From Labilithrix sp. (GTDB taxonomy: Bacteria > Myxococcota_A > Polyangia > Polyangiales > Polyangiaceae): a stretch of 64,000 nt of DNA. Below the pieces are notes generated by a model, which was not told the DNA's origin, did not search any database, and saw nothing but the letters and a program-made list of their open reading frames with translations. Below are positions 53,427 through 61,322 of this stretch, piece after piece. The number at the start of each line of letters is the position of its first letter. Positions within the stretch are counted from its first letter, which is position 1. The stretch covers positions 1 through 64,000 of the forward strand of contig JAHBWD010000028.1 in the NCBI GenBank assembly GCA_019637175.1, written 5' to 3'. The translations under genes were made by a program, and so were the position numbers.

Positions 53427-54260
53427 TCATCTCTCGACCCGCACGAAATCGAACCACGTCGCCGCCCAAAAGCTCATCGTCTTTCCGTCGGCGCCGAAGC
53501 TCACGCGCTCGGCAGACGCGGCGCCGGGTGCAGCTTCGAATTCCAGGCGCACCTCGAAGTCGCAGCCGCTCGTCATCGCGACCGACGCACGCCCACGTTC
53601 GGCGGGATTCGTCGATCGAACGAGACGACTGCCATGCACGTCGCGCAGGTAGGCGAAGTGAAGCTCGTCGTCTTGCGTGTAGATCTCGATGCCGCCGGCA
53701 CCATGGTCACCACCCCACTCGCCGCTACCAGGCGGTTGCCGTGGACTCTCGCAGAAGAGCCATTTCCCGTTCAAGCGACGTATCACCGCCCGCGAGAGCT
53801 CGACATGATCAGAATCGGCCGGGAGCAGTTGGCAGACCTTGTTCGCGTCGACGCAACGAGAACCGTCTGCGCTGCATCGCGCGCGAACACGGGATGCAGA
53901 ATCCTCGAGCTCGAACCGTGTGCACTCGTGAAGGGGATCGATCGCGCACAATCGTTCGAAAGCACGCCGGGCCGATCCGAGGTTCGCACATGCAGTCTTG
54001 CAGTCGCCCGCCGCAGCGATCCCCTCTCGAGCGCGCTCGAAGTCATCGCGTGCAGCGGCAGTCACCGGCTCTCGAGGACCGACTGCAGGGGCGGGACAGC
54101 GCCCTGCGCTCGCCGTGGCCGGCGTCCTCGAAGAAGAACCAGGAGCGGTCTCCGCGGCGGGCGTACTCGAAGAAGAAGCGCTCGGCCCTCCCCGACACGC
54201 CGACACGGCGATGACGATACTGAGGGCACACCCTGCCCATGAGGCAGCCTCCACTCTCAT
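53427..54260 (-). CDS. Secreted lipoprotein of unknown function
   Basis: A 277-residue lipoprotein (signal VIAVSAC) with a Ser/Pro/Thr linker, a cysteine-containing helical part (CKTACANLGSARRAFERLC), and a beta-rich C-terminal domain that contains KWLFCESPR and IEIYTQDDELHFAYLR. I do not recognise the domains. ATG 54260 is the first plausible start. It is transcribed in the same direction as the MMPL gene, 179 bp apart. Confidence 0.75.
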   Translation of the reverse strand: MRVEAASWAGCALSIVIAVSACRGGPSASSSSTPAAETAPGSSSRTPATASAGRCPAPAVGPREPVTAAARDDFERAREGIAAAGDCKTACANLGSARRAFERLCAIDPLHECTRFELEDSASRVRARCSADGSRCVDANKVCQLLPADSDHVELSRAVIRRLNGKWLFCESPRQPPGSGEWGGDHGAGGIEIYTQDDELHFAYLRDVHGSRLVRSTNPAERGRASVAMTSGCDFEVRLEFEAAPGAASAERVSFGADGKTMSFWAATWFDFVRVER

Positions 54261-54361
54261 TGGGTTCACGCCAATAGCACGTTCGAGGATCGAGGCGGGC
54301 GTCGGGCGACGCCCACCCGAACGAGCTCGCGATGAGCTGGGCACGGCGACCGTCTGATCGC

Positions 54362-55030
54362 TCATGGATACGCGGGGGACCGCGCGCGCACGGCGCCGGC
54401 TTCGCGCTCGATCGCCGCTCGGTCGAGCGCGCCGGTGCCGGCGAACACGATCTCCATCGTGCGCGCGTCGACCATGATCACCGCGGGCAGCGCGGCGAGG
54501 TCGAAGGCTCGAGCGAAGCCTGCGACTCCGGCGGGATCGAGGAGCGCCCACGAGGCGCCTCGCGTCGAACGCCACCGATCGAGATCCGCGTCGGTCGACG
54601 GCGTGCCCGCTGGGGTGCCGTGGACGAGGACGCCGACGATCGCGACGCGAGGCGGCGGCGCCGCTTCGAGCTCGTCGAGCATCTGCGCGGAGAGGCCCTC
54701 CCAGAGTCCGCCCACCACGAAGACGGCGAGATCGTGACGCGCGCCGTCGGGATCGTAGACGACGTCGATCGACACGGGCTGCATCGTGCGCGAGCCTGGC
54801 GCGTAACCTCGAAGCGAGAGGTCGGGGATGATCTGGCCCCGTCGCGCGCCGATGCGGGGCTGCCAGCCGAGGTTCTCCGTCGGATACGCGGGCGCGGCGT
54901 CGACGCCGCCGTCCGAGGAGGATCCCGACTGCGCCGCCCCGTCGCCCGGAGGTGACGAGGAGCAACCGAGGACGAAGGCCGCGAGGACGAAGGCCGCGAG
55001 GACAAGACGACGAACGTAACGAGCGTGCAT
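54362..55030 (-). CDS. Thioredoxin-fold-like lipoprotein without CxxC
   Basis: A 222-residue lipoprotein (signal ending AAFVLGC). The mature part has the pattern of a thioredoxin-like fold: LAVFVVGGLWEG, VAIVGVLVHG, FDLAALPAVIMVDARTM with the cis-Pro. The usual CxxC is replaced by LWEGL, so it cannot be a dithiol reductase in the normal way. It may be a binding module derived from a redoxin. The signal peptide is encoded partly by a 15-bp tandem repeat. It is alone in transcription. Confidence 0.75.
   Translation of the reverse strand: MHARYVRRLVLAAFVLAAFVLGCSSSPPGDGAAQSGSSSDGGVDAAPAYPTENLGWQPRIGARRGQIIPDLSLRGYAPGSRTMQPVSIDVVYDPDGARHDLAVFVVGGLWEGLSAQMLDELEAAPPPRVAIVGVLVHGTPAGTPSTDADLDRWRSTRGASWALLDPAGVAGFARAFDLAALPAVIMVDARTMEIVFAGTGALDRAAIEREAGAVRARSPAYP
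54968..55003 (-). repeat. 15-bp tandem repeat in the signal-peptide region
   Basis: GAGGACGAAGGCCGC is present 2.4 times in direct tandem (54968-54982, 54983-54997, then six bases). It encodes the repeated AAFVL of the signal peptide. A gain or loss of one unit changes the signal peptide by five residues without shifting the frame. Confidence 0.75.
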
Positions 55031-55105
55031 GGTCTCGCGGTAGTCGCCGGATGACCGCGCGTGTGAAGGGCCTCGATTCTTTTTTCTCGGGGTCGCGCGC
55101 GGCGG

Positions 55106-56275
55106 TCACTTCTCGAGGCGCCACACCTCGCCGCCGCCGGCGCCGGTCGACCAGAACAGCGAGCTCGAATTCTGCGCGAGCGACGAGAGCTGCTTGTTCG
55201 CGTGCGCGACGATCGTCGCCGCGCCGCCGCTCTTCGGGAGGCGGCGAATCGGCCAAGGCTCGTAATAGTCGCCGACGTAGACGTGGGTCGCGTCGACGAC
55301 GATCCACGACGGACCGTGCATCCCACCCGCGAGCACCGTGAGCGCCGTCCCGTTGACGAGGACGCGGCTCACGTGGTTGTCGAACACCGACGCGAAGTAG
55401 AGGTAGCCGTTGTCGTGCGTGAGGTTCACCGGCGCGCGGCCGCCGTCGACGGGGCCGAGGTCGAGGAGCACCCGCCCACCGTCGCCGACGAATTCCGCGA
55501 CGTGGATCGCGGGCGGCGCGTACGTGTGGGTCCAGTAGGCCGCTTTGTCGTCGACGGTGACGCCGGTGCTCGAGACCGTGTTCGCCCCGCCGAGCACGCG
55601 GTAACCGCTCCCGTCGGTGCGAGCGCGCGCGCAGCTCTCCGTCGGATCCGTCTGGACCCAGTAGGCATACCCACCCTTCAGAGCGAGCCCGTCGAGGTTC
55701 CGCAGCCCCGGCGAAAGCGTGATGCGATCGACGGCGCCCGCGCCGCAGCCCGCGAGCGGGCACGAGTAGACGTGCCCGTCGGGGTTGCCGCTCCCGTACT
55801 TCCCTTGCGCGCCGATGACGAGCTTGCTGCCGTCGATGGCGAGGAACATCGGGTTGTCGAGATCCGTCGCCACGACGGTCGCCGACGCCGCGCAGCCGCC
55901 GGCGATCGGACAGCGCACGACCGTGCCGTCCATGTTGTACGTCCCACCGGTGCTCGTCCCGTAGGTCGAGAAGTAGACGTCGGCTTCGTTGGCGGCGACG
56001 GCGAGGACGTGGCCATAGCCGGTCGCGACGAGGACCGGGGGCCCCGCCTCCTTCGCCGCGTCGGAGCCGGCATCGGAGAGCGCATCGTCCGTGGCGTCGA
56101 CGGCGCCGGCGTCCGTCGACGAAGCGCCGTCCACCTGCGCTCCGTCCACGGGCGTGTCGTCGAGCGACGCGTCGAGGTCCGCTCCGACGGGCGGCGTGTC
56201 TTCCGACGCGGCGATGCACGCGGCGACGGAGCCCATCGAAGAGACGACGAGGAGCACGATTCGCGCGCGGCTCAT
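55106..56275 (-). CDS. Beta-propeller-like lipoprotein
   Basis: A 389-residue lipoprotein (signal ending SVAAC) with an Asp/Ala/Gly-rich linker (about 25-75). The rest consists of recurring units such as VLAVAANEADVYFSTY, FLAIDGSKLVIGAQG, LDGLALKGGYAYWVQ, VTVDDKAAYWTHTY and IVVDATHVYVGDYY, which is the pattern of NHL- or six-bladed-type propellers. The last blade is LFWSTGAGGGEVWRL. It probably binds something on the cell surface. TACTCT lies six bases before ATG 56275. Confidence 0.85.
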   Translation of the reverse strand: MSRARIVLLVVSSMGSVAACIAASEDTPPVGADLDASLDDTPVDGAQVDGASSTDAGAVDATDDALSDAGSDAAKEAGPPVLVATGYGHVLAVAANEADVYFSTYGTSTGGTYNMDGTVVRCPIAGGCAASATVVATDLDNPMFLAIDGSKLVIGAQGKYGSGNPDGHVYSCPLAGCGAGAVDRITLSPGLRNLDGLALKGGYAYWVQTDPTESCARARTDGSGYRVLGGANTVSSTGVTVDDKAAYWTHTYAPPAIHVAEFVGDGGRVLLDLGPVDGGRAPVNLTHDNGYLYFASVFDNHVSRVLVNGTALTVLAGGMHGPSWIVVDATHVYVGDYYEPWPIRRLPKSGGAATIVAHANKQLSSLAQNSSSLFWSTGAGGGEVWRLEK

Positions 56276-56400
56276 GGATCGAGAGTAGAGGACGCCCGTC
56301 ACCGCGCAAGACGGACGGCCGTAGAAGCCTCCGCGCGAGGCGTCCGCTCGACGTCGCAGCGGCGCGCGCTACACTGATCGGCCGCGATGGAGCATCGACG

Positions 56401-56964
56401 ATGGCGATGACGCCGCCGGCGCGTGACACCTTCTGTTCGTTTTGTGGCACGGCCTACCGCGACGCGACGCGCTATCCGCGCACGTGCGAGGGCTGCAAGA
56501 CGCAGGTGTGGGCCAACCCGATCCCCGTATCGGTGGTGCTCGTCCCCGTCGTGCACGAACGACGCACGGGCCTGCTCGTCGTGCGACGCGCGATCGAGCC
56601 GCGCAAGAGCAAGCTCGCGCTCGTCGGCGGGTTCCTCGAGGATCACGAGACCTGGCAAGAGGGCGGCGCGCGCGAGATCCGAGAAGAGACGGGCGTCGTC
56701 GTCGACGCGTCGAAGCTCACGAGCTTCTGGTTCACGTCGACCGCGCCGCGCCCGAACCGCGTGCTCCTCTTCTCGGTCGCGGCGCCCGTCGACGGGAGCA
56801 CACTCGGGACGTACGCGCCGAACGCGGAGACGTCGGAGCGCGGCCTCGTCTTCGGCCCGGACGGGCTCGACGACGTCTTCGCGTTTCCGCTCCACGTCGA
56901 AGCCGCGCGTCGCTGGTTCGCGCGAGAGGGCGTGGTGGGCGAGCACCGCTACGTCATCGCCTAG
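56401..56964 (+). CDS. NUDIX hydrolase with N-terminal zinc ribbon
   Basis: A 187-residue protein. The N-terminal part has two Cys pairs (CSFCG and CEGCK) forming a zinc ribbon. The NUDIX domain follows, with the box G-x5-E-x7-REUxEE, seen as GGFLEDHETWQEGG followed by AREIREETGV. This resembles NudC-like and related hydrolases of nucleoside diphosphate derivatives. The stop lies 49 bp before the sulfotransferase/PAPS synthase fusion in the same direction. Hydrolysis of APS, PAPS or PAP-like products is possible but inferred only from this position. ATG 56401 is used. Confidence 0.9.
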   Translation: MAMTPPARDTFCSFCGTAYRDATRYPRTCEGCKTQVWANPIPVSVVLVPVVHERRTGLLVVRRAIEPRKSKLALVGGFLEDHETWQEGGAREIREETGVVVDASKLTSFWFTSTAPRPNRVLLFSVAAPVDGSTLGTYAPNAETSERGLVFGPDGLDDVFAFPLHVEAARRWFAREGVVGEHRYVIA

Positions 56965-57013
56965 CACGGAGCGCGACCTGATCGAGGTGCGCGCGTTGCA
57001 TCGCGGCCGCAGC

Positions 57014-59662
57014 ATGAGCGCCGACCTGATCATGCCCGCGCGCGTCGTGAGGGACTACCTCTCGAGCTCGCTCGTCTGGCGAGACTTCATCGCTCGAGGC
57101 GGCTTCGTCGACGGCGACATCGTCGTCGCCGATCCCTTCAAGGCAGGCACGACGTGGACGCAGCGCATCGTGCAACAGCTGCTCGACGACGGCGAAGAGC
57201 GCGAGCAAGCGCTCGCCGACGCCTCGCCGTGGCTCGATTCGAGCTGGGGCGATCACGAGCGCATGCTCGCGACGCTGGAGGAGCAAGCGCGTCGCGGAGT
57301 GCGACGTGTGATCAAATCGCACGTCCCGGCGGACGCTCTGCCGATGGACGCTCGCGCGCGCTATCTCTTCGTCGGAAGGAACGGCAAGGAAATCGGGCTC
57401 AGCTTCCACGACTACCTCGAGCACTTCTCCGCCGACACGATGGCGACGATCAACCGGATCCACACGGCGTGGTCCGGGAGCGCATCGCCGCTCGTCATCC
57501 CCCACGACGCTCGCGAGTTCTTCGATCGCTGGCTCGAGACCGAAGGCCTCGGCTGCTGCGACCTGTTCGACGTGGTGCGCTCTTGGTGGCAGCAACGGAG
57601 CGCGCCGAACGTCTTGCTCGTGCACTACGCCGCGCTCAAAGACGACCTCGGCGGGCAGATCGCGCGGATCGCGCGCTTCCTCGGCCTCGACCCCGCCGCG
57701 CTACGGATGGACACGATCGTCGAGCACTGCTCCTACGGCTACATGAGCCGCCGGCCGGAGCGGATGGTGCCCTTCGGCGGCCGACACATGTCCGATCCGA
57801 GCGCGTTCTTCCAGAAGGGACCGCGCCGCGACTTCCGCGCCGAGCTCACCGCCGCGCAGATCGCGCGCTTCGATCGCGCGGCCGTGAACGCGCTCGGCGG
57901 AGAGTGTGCCCGCTGGCTCGAGACAGGGCGCGCCCCGCTCGAGAGCGCCACGTCCGCGGGGTTCGTCGTGTGGTTCACCGGGCTCTCGGGCTCGGGCAAG
58001 TCGACGCTCGCCTCCATGCTCGCCGCCGAGCTCACGCGACGCGGCGTGCACGTCGAGTCGCTCGACGGCGACGTCGTGCGGACCTACCTCTCCAAGGGCC
58101 TCGGCTTCTCGCGCGAGGATCGCGACACGAACATCCGGCGGATCGGGTTCGTCGCCAAGCTCGTCGCCCGATCGGGAGGGTGCGCGATCACCGCAGCCAT
58201 CAGCCCCTACCGCGAGATCCGCGACGAACAACGGCGGACCATCGGTCGCTTCTGCGAGGTCTACTGCGACTGCTCGCTCGACGTCTTGAAGCGCCGAGAC
58301 GTGAAGGGGCTCTACGCGCGCGCCGCGCGCGGCGAGATCAAGGGCTTCACGGGGATCGACGATCCCTACGAGGCGCCGATCGCGCCGGAGGTCGTCGTTC
58401 ACACCGATCGCGAGTCGCCTCCAGAGAGCCTCGCCGCGATCGTCGCGAAGCTCGAGGCGCTCGGTTACCTCCCGCGCGGCGCCGGTCCGATCGCGCCGAA
58501 TCGACGCGGCCTCCCCTCGCCTCACGGCGGCGAGCTCGTCGATCGGTTCGTTCGCGGCGAGGCGCGCGAGCGGCTCCTCGAGCGAGCGACGCGCCTTCCT
58601 CGGCTCAGGCTCGACGATCGCGCGGCGAGCGATCTGGAGCTGCTCGGCACCGGCGCATACTCGCCGCTCCGGGGCTTCATGACGCGACACGATTACCTCC
58701 GCGTCGTCCGTGAGCGCCGCCTCGAGAGCGGCCTCGTGTGGTCGATCCCCATCACCCTCGCGGTGTCGGTCGAGCGAGCCGAAGCCCTGACGTTCGGCGG
58801 CGAGGTCGCGCTGGAGTCTCCGGACGGTCGCGTCGTCGGCGTGCTCGAGCTCGCCGATCGCTGGATCCCCGACAAGGAGCTCGAGGCGCGGGAGGTCTAC
58901 CGCACGACCGAGGAGGCTCACCCGGGCGTCGCGTACTTGAGGGCGTCCGGCGACGTGTACCTCGGAGGCGAGGTGTGGCTCGTCGATCGTCCCCTCGTTC
59001 CGCGCTTCCCCGACTATCCCGCCGATCCTGCGGCGACGCGCGCGATCTTCGAGTCGCGAGGGTGGCGCCGCGTCGTGGCCTTCCAGACGCGCAACCCGCT
59101 CCATCGAGCCCACGAGTACATCACCAAGTGCGCGCTCGAGATCATGGACGGCCTCCTCCTTCATCCGATCGTCGGCGCGACGAAGAGCGACGACGTTCCG
59201 CCCGAGGTCCGCATGCGCTGCTACGAGGTGCTCCTCGAGCGGTACTACCCCGCCGAACGCGTGGTGCTCGCGGTGAACCCGGCCGCCATGCGCTACGCCG
59301 GGCCACGCGAGGCGATCTTCCACGCGCTCGTTCGGAAGAACTACGGCTGCTCGCACTTCATCGTCGGACGCGATCACGCGGGCGTCGGCCGCTACTACGG
59401 GAGGTACGACGCGCAGCGAGCATTCGACGACTTCTCTCCGGGCGAGCTCGGCATCGAGCCTCTCGCGTTCGACGACGCCTTCTGGTCGACCGTCGTAGGC
59501 GGCATGGCGACCGACAAGACGGCGCCGGGCGACGCGTCGACGCGCCTCGTGCTCTCGGGGACGGAGGTGCGCGCGCTGCTGCGCGACGGGAAGCTGCCTC
59601 CGCCCGAGCTGAGCCGGCCGGAGGTCGCGGCGATCCTCCTCGAGGCGACGCGACGCCGATGA
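57014..59662 (+). CDS. Sulfotransferase-APS kinase-ATP sulfurylase triple fusion
   Basis: An 882-residue protein in one unbroken frame. Residues 1-306 form a cytosolic-type sulfotransferase: PAPS loop DPFKAGTTWTQ (40-50), catalytic His103 in KSHVPAD, RNGKEIGLSFHDY (R122, S130), and QKGPRRDF (267-274). Residues 314-487 are APS kinase with GLSGSGKST (323-331), DGDVVR, and DVKGLYARA (429-437). Residues 498-882 are ATP sulfurylase with QTRNPLHRAH (691-700) and GRDHAG (785-790). All motifs are intact. The kinase-then-sulfurylase order is that of metazoan PAPS synthetases. Together these would activate sulfate and sulfonate an acceptor. The acceptor is unknown. Confidence 0.95.
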   Translation: MSADLIMPARVVRDYLSSSLVWRDFIARGGFVDGDIVVADPFKAGTTWTQRIVQQLLDDGEEREQALADASPWLDSSWGDHERMLATLEEQARRGVRRVIKSHVPADALPMDARARYLFVGRNGKEIGLSFHDYLEHFSADTMATINRIHTAWSGSASPLVIPHDAREFFDRWLETEGLGCCDLFDVVRSWWQQRSAPNVLLVHYAALKDDLGGQIARIARFLGLDPAALRMDTIVEHCSYGYMSRRPERMVPFGGRHMSDPSAFFQKGPRRDFRAELTAAQIARFDRAAVNALGGECARWLETGRAPLESATSAGFVVWFTGLSGSGKSTLASMLAAELTRRGVHVESLDGDVVRTYLSKGLGFSREDRDTNIRRIGFVAKLVARSGGCAITAAISPYREIRDEQRRTIGRFCEVYCDCSLDVLKRRDVKGLYARAARGEIKGFTGIDDPYEAPIAPEVVVHTDRESPPESLAAIVAKLEALGYLPRGAGPIAPNRRGLPSPHGGELVDRFVRGEARERLLERATRLPRLRLDDRAASDLELLGTGAYSPLRGFMTRHDYLRVVRERRLESGLVWSIPITLAVSVERAEALTFGGEVALESPDGRVVGVLELADRWIPDKELEAREVYRTTEEAHPGVAYLRASGDVYLGGEVWLVDRPLVPRFPDYPADPAATRAIFESRGWRRVVAFQTRNPLHRAHEYITKCALEIMDGLLLHPIVGATKSDDVPPEVRMRCYEVLLERYYPAERVVLAVNPAAMRYAGPREAIFHALVRKNYGCSHFIVGRDHAGVGRYYGRYDAQRAFDDFSPGELGIEPLAFDDAFWSTVVGGMATDKTAPGDASTRLVLSGTEVRALLRDGKLPPPELSRPEVAAILLEATRRR

Positions 59663-59669
59663 GCGGCGC

Positions 59670-60134
59670 TCAGTTCGCGCTCGCGCGCGCCGCGATCTTC
59701 TCCGCGAGCAACGCCTCGAGATCCGCGTCGCTCCGAACGATCGTCGACCGGACCACGACGGCGCGGCCCTCGCGCTCGCTCGGCTTCGGCTCTCTGAGCA
59801 CGAGCGACTGTTTGTCGGCGACGATCACGGTCGTCGTCATCGGCTCCGCGCCTTCGAGCACGAGGGAGAGCTCGAGCCGCACGTGCGTCGGGTCGACGAC
59901 GCGCGCGCGGACGTCGAGCACCGTCGGCGGAATCGAGAGGTGCGACGGGACGTCATCGCGCACGAGCATGTGCACGCTCGTCGTCGGCGCGGCGCCGTCG
60001 AGCGTCGCGGCCTCGACGAAGATGCGGTCTCCCTGCGGCGCCGCGACGGGCTCGCCGGACGGCGAGGCGCTCGGCGTCGCGGCGCTGCAGCCCAGCGCCA
60101 CCGACAACCCGACGACGAGGAACGCGTTCTTCAT
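59670..60134 (-). CDS. Small secreted lipoprotein
   Basis: A 154-residue lipoprotein (signal VGLSVALGC). The mature part contains a linker with Ser/Pro, then a beta-rich domain (SVHMLVRDDVPSHLSIP, RVVDPTHVRLELSLVL, TTTVIVADKQSLVLRE). No family is recognised. It converges on the triple-fusion gene (seven bp apart). Confidence 0.75.
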   Translation of the reverse strand: MKNAFLVVGLSVALGCSAATPSASPSGEPVAAPQGDRIFVEAATLDGAAPTTSVHMLVRDDVPSHLSIPPTVLDVRARVVDPTHVRLELSLVLEGAEPMTTTVIVADKQSLVLREPKPSEREGRAVVVRSTIVRSDADLEALLAEKIAARASAN

Positions 60135-60639
60135 GCTCCGTCGTCATCGTACACGCGCGATCGATCCAGAGACGTGAACGACGACGCGTCGTACGATCAC
60201 CCACATCTTGACTTCGCCATTGCCGTGCGATCGGAGTCGTTTCGCGGAGATCGCCCGTCGAGGGCCCTCTCCTCTTATTAGCTCGTTGTTCGCCTATCGA
60301 GCCTGCACGCCGACGCCAGCCTCGCTCATCACCTCCGGCGACGCGGGCGACGCCGACCGAAGCTCCGCGTTCGGCGTGTGCATCGGCCAGTCGATGTACG
60401 TCCGCCGCCGCGCCTCCGAGGGCGTCTCGGAGCCCTCTGCGTAGGGAAAGGACCGCGACGAGACCGGGGGAAAGGTGTCCATGCCCTCCGCTACGCACGT
60501 CGCGCGCCATGGCGGATCGCCCCGCCACGTTCGCCAACGTCGCGATCTCTCGACGAGAGCCGTGAGTCATCGATGACACCGAAGGTCGTTTCGACCGGGT
60601 CTCCTTCGACCCGTGCACGACCCGTGCGAACGCCGGTCC
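60135..60639. other. Intergenic region without a confident gene
   Basis: A 505-base interval. Two overlapping short frames compete in the middle: minus 60482-60294 (62 residues, start ATG preceded by GGAGGGC, high third-position GC) and plus ending 60444 (contains GDAGDADRSSAFGVCIGQ). Neither has a recognised domain, so I call neither. The region may hold a decayed gene. The cupin gene on the minus strand ends at 60640, so its terminator would be at the right edge, but no clear hairpin is seen. Confidence 0.4.
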
Positions 60640-61194
60640 TCACTCCGTCGTTCGCCCGTCGAACGTCTCGTCGTCGCGCTCGGCCTCCGCGCGCGTGCGG
60701 TGGACGACGCCGTCGCGATGCTTCGGCGGCGCGTAGAGCGTATAGAGCTGGAGAGGTTTTCCTTCATCGGCCACGACGTCGTGGAGCGCTCCGGCCGGAA
60801 CCACCACGGCGCTGCCGGGGCCGACCGCGCGCCGCGATCCGTCGATCTCCACGCGTCCGGTGCCGGACTCGATGCGAAAGAATTGATCGACGCCGTGCGT
60901 CTCGGCGCCGATGTGCTCGCCGGGCGGGATGCTCATCAAGACGAGCTGCATGCTCGGCGCCGTGTAGACGACCCGCCGAAAGTCGGTGTTTCTCTCGGTG
61001 AGCTGCTCGATGTTTCCGACGAAGCCGTTCTTGAGCACGCCTCGCGTCCCGGCAGCTCGTTCGTGCCCTGCCGCGGACGTGATCGCTCCAGTCGTGCTCA
61101 CGCCCGCGCGGCCGTTGTCGTCGAGCCGCGCGTAGCACGCCGATCCGAGCAGGGTCGCCATCACCGCGAAGAGCTTCCAGCGCGAAGGGCTCAT
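60640..61194 (-). CDS. Secreted cupin-domain lipoprotein
   Basis: A 184-residue lipoprotein (signal MATLLGSAC). The cupin motifs are PPGEHIGAETHGVDQFFRIESG (first motif, seen as GEHIGAETHGVDQ with two His and Gln) and PAGALHDVVADEG (second motif with His). The FFRIESGTGRVEIDG part between them is typical. A cupin of this kind may bind a metal and act on a small molecule outside the cytoplasm. ATG 61194 has GGAGGACAATCTC upstream. It is divergent from the porin gene, with a perfect palindrome in between. Confidence 0.9.
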   Translation of the reverse strand: MSPSRWKLFAVMATLLGSACYARLDDNGRAGVSTTGAITSAAGHERAAGTRGVLKNGFVGNIEQLTERNTDFRRVVYTAPSMQLVLMSIPPGEHIGAETHGVDQFFRIESGTGRVEIDGSRRAVGPGSAVVVPAGALHDVVADEGKPLQLYTLYAPPKHRDGVVHRTRAEAERDDETFDGRTTE

Positions 61195-61259
61195 GAGATT
61201 GTCCTCCCCCCACCACGCTGCAATCGGAGGACCAGACGAACCTCTGCGCCGGCGAGCGG

Positions 61260-61291
61260 CGCGTCCATACGCCCTAGGGCGTATGGACGCG
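61260..61291. promoter_or_regulatory. 32-bp perfect palindrome between divergent genes
   Basis: The two halves (CGCGTCCATACGCCCT and its exact complement) meet at CCTAGG with no unpaired base. It lies 66 bases upstream of the cupin start and 32 bases upstream of the porin start. The length and perfect symmetry suggest an operator for a dimeric or tetrameric regulator or a DNA cruciform site. TATATT (61306-61311) follows it on the plus strand as a possible -10 of the porin gene. Confidence 0.6.
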
Positions 61292-61322
61292 ACTGTGTCG
61301 ATCGGTATATTTCGTCGATTCG

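Noticed and set aside
60208..60482. Two short overlapping frames in the 60.1-60.6 kb gap
   Set aside because: Neither has a recognised domain, and they conflict on opposite strands; I noted them in the gap entry rather than calling a gene.
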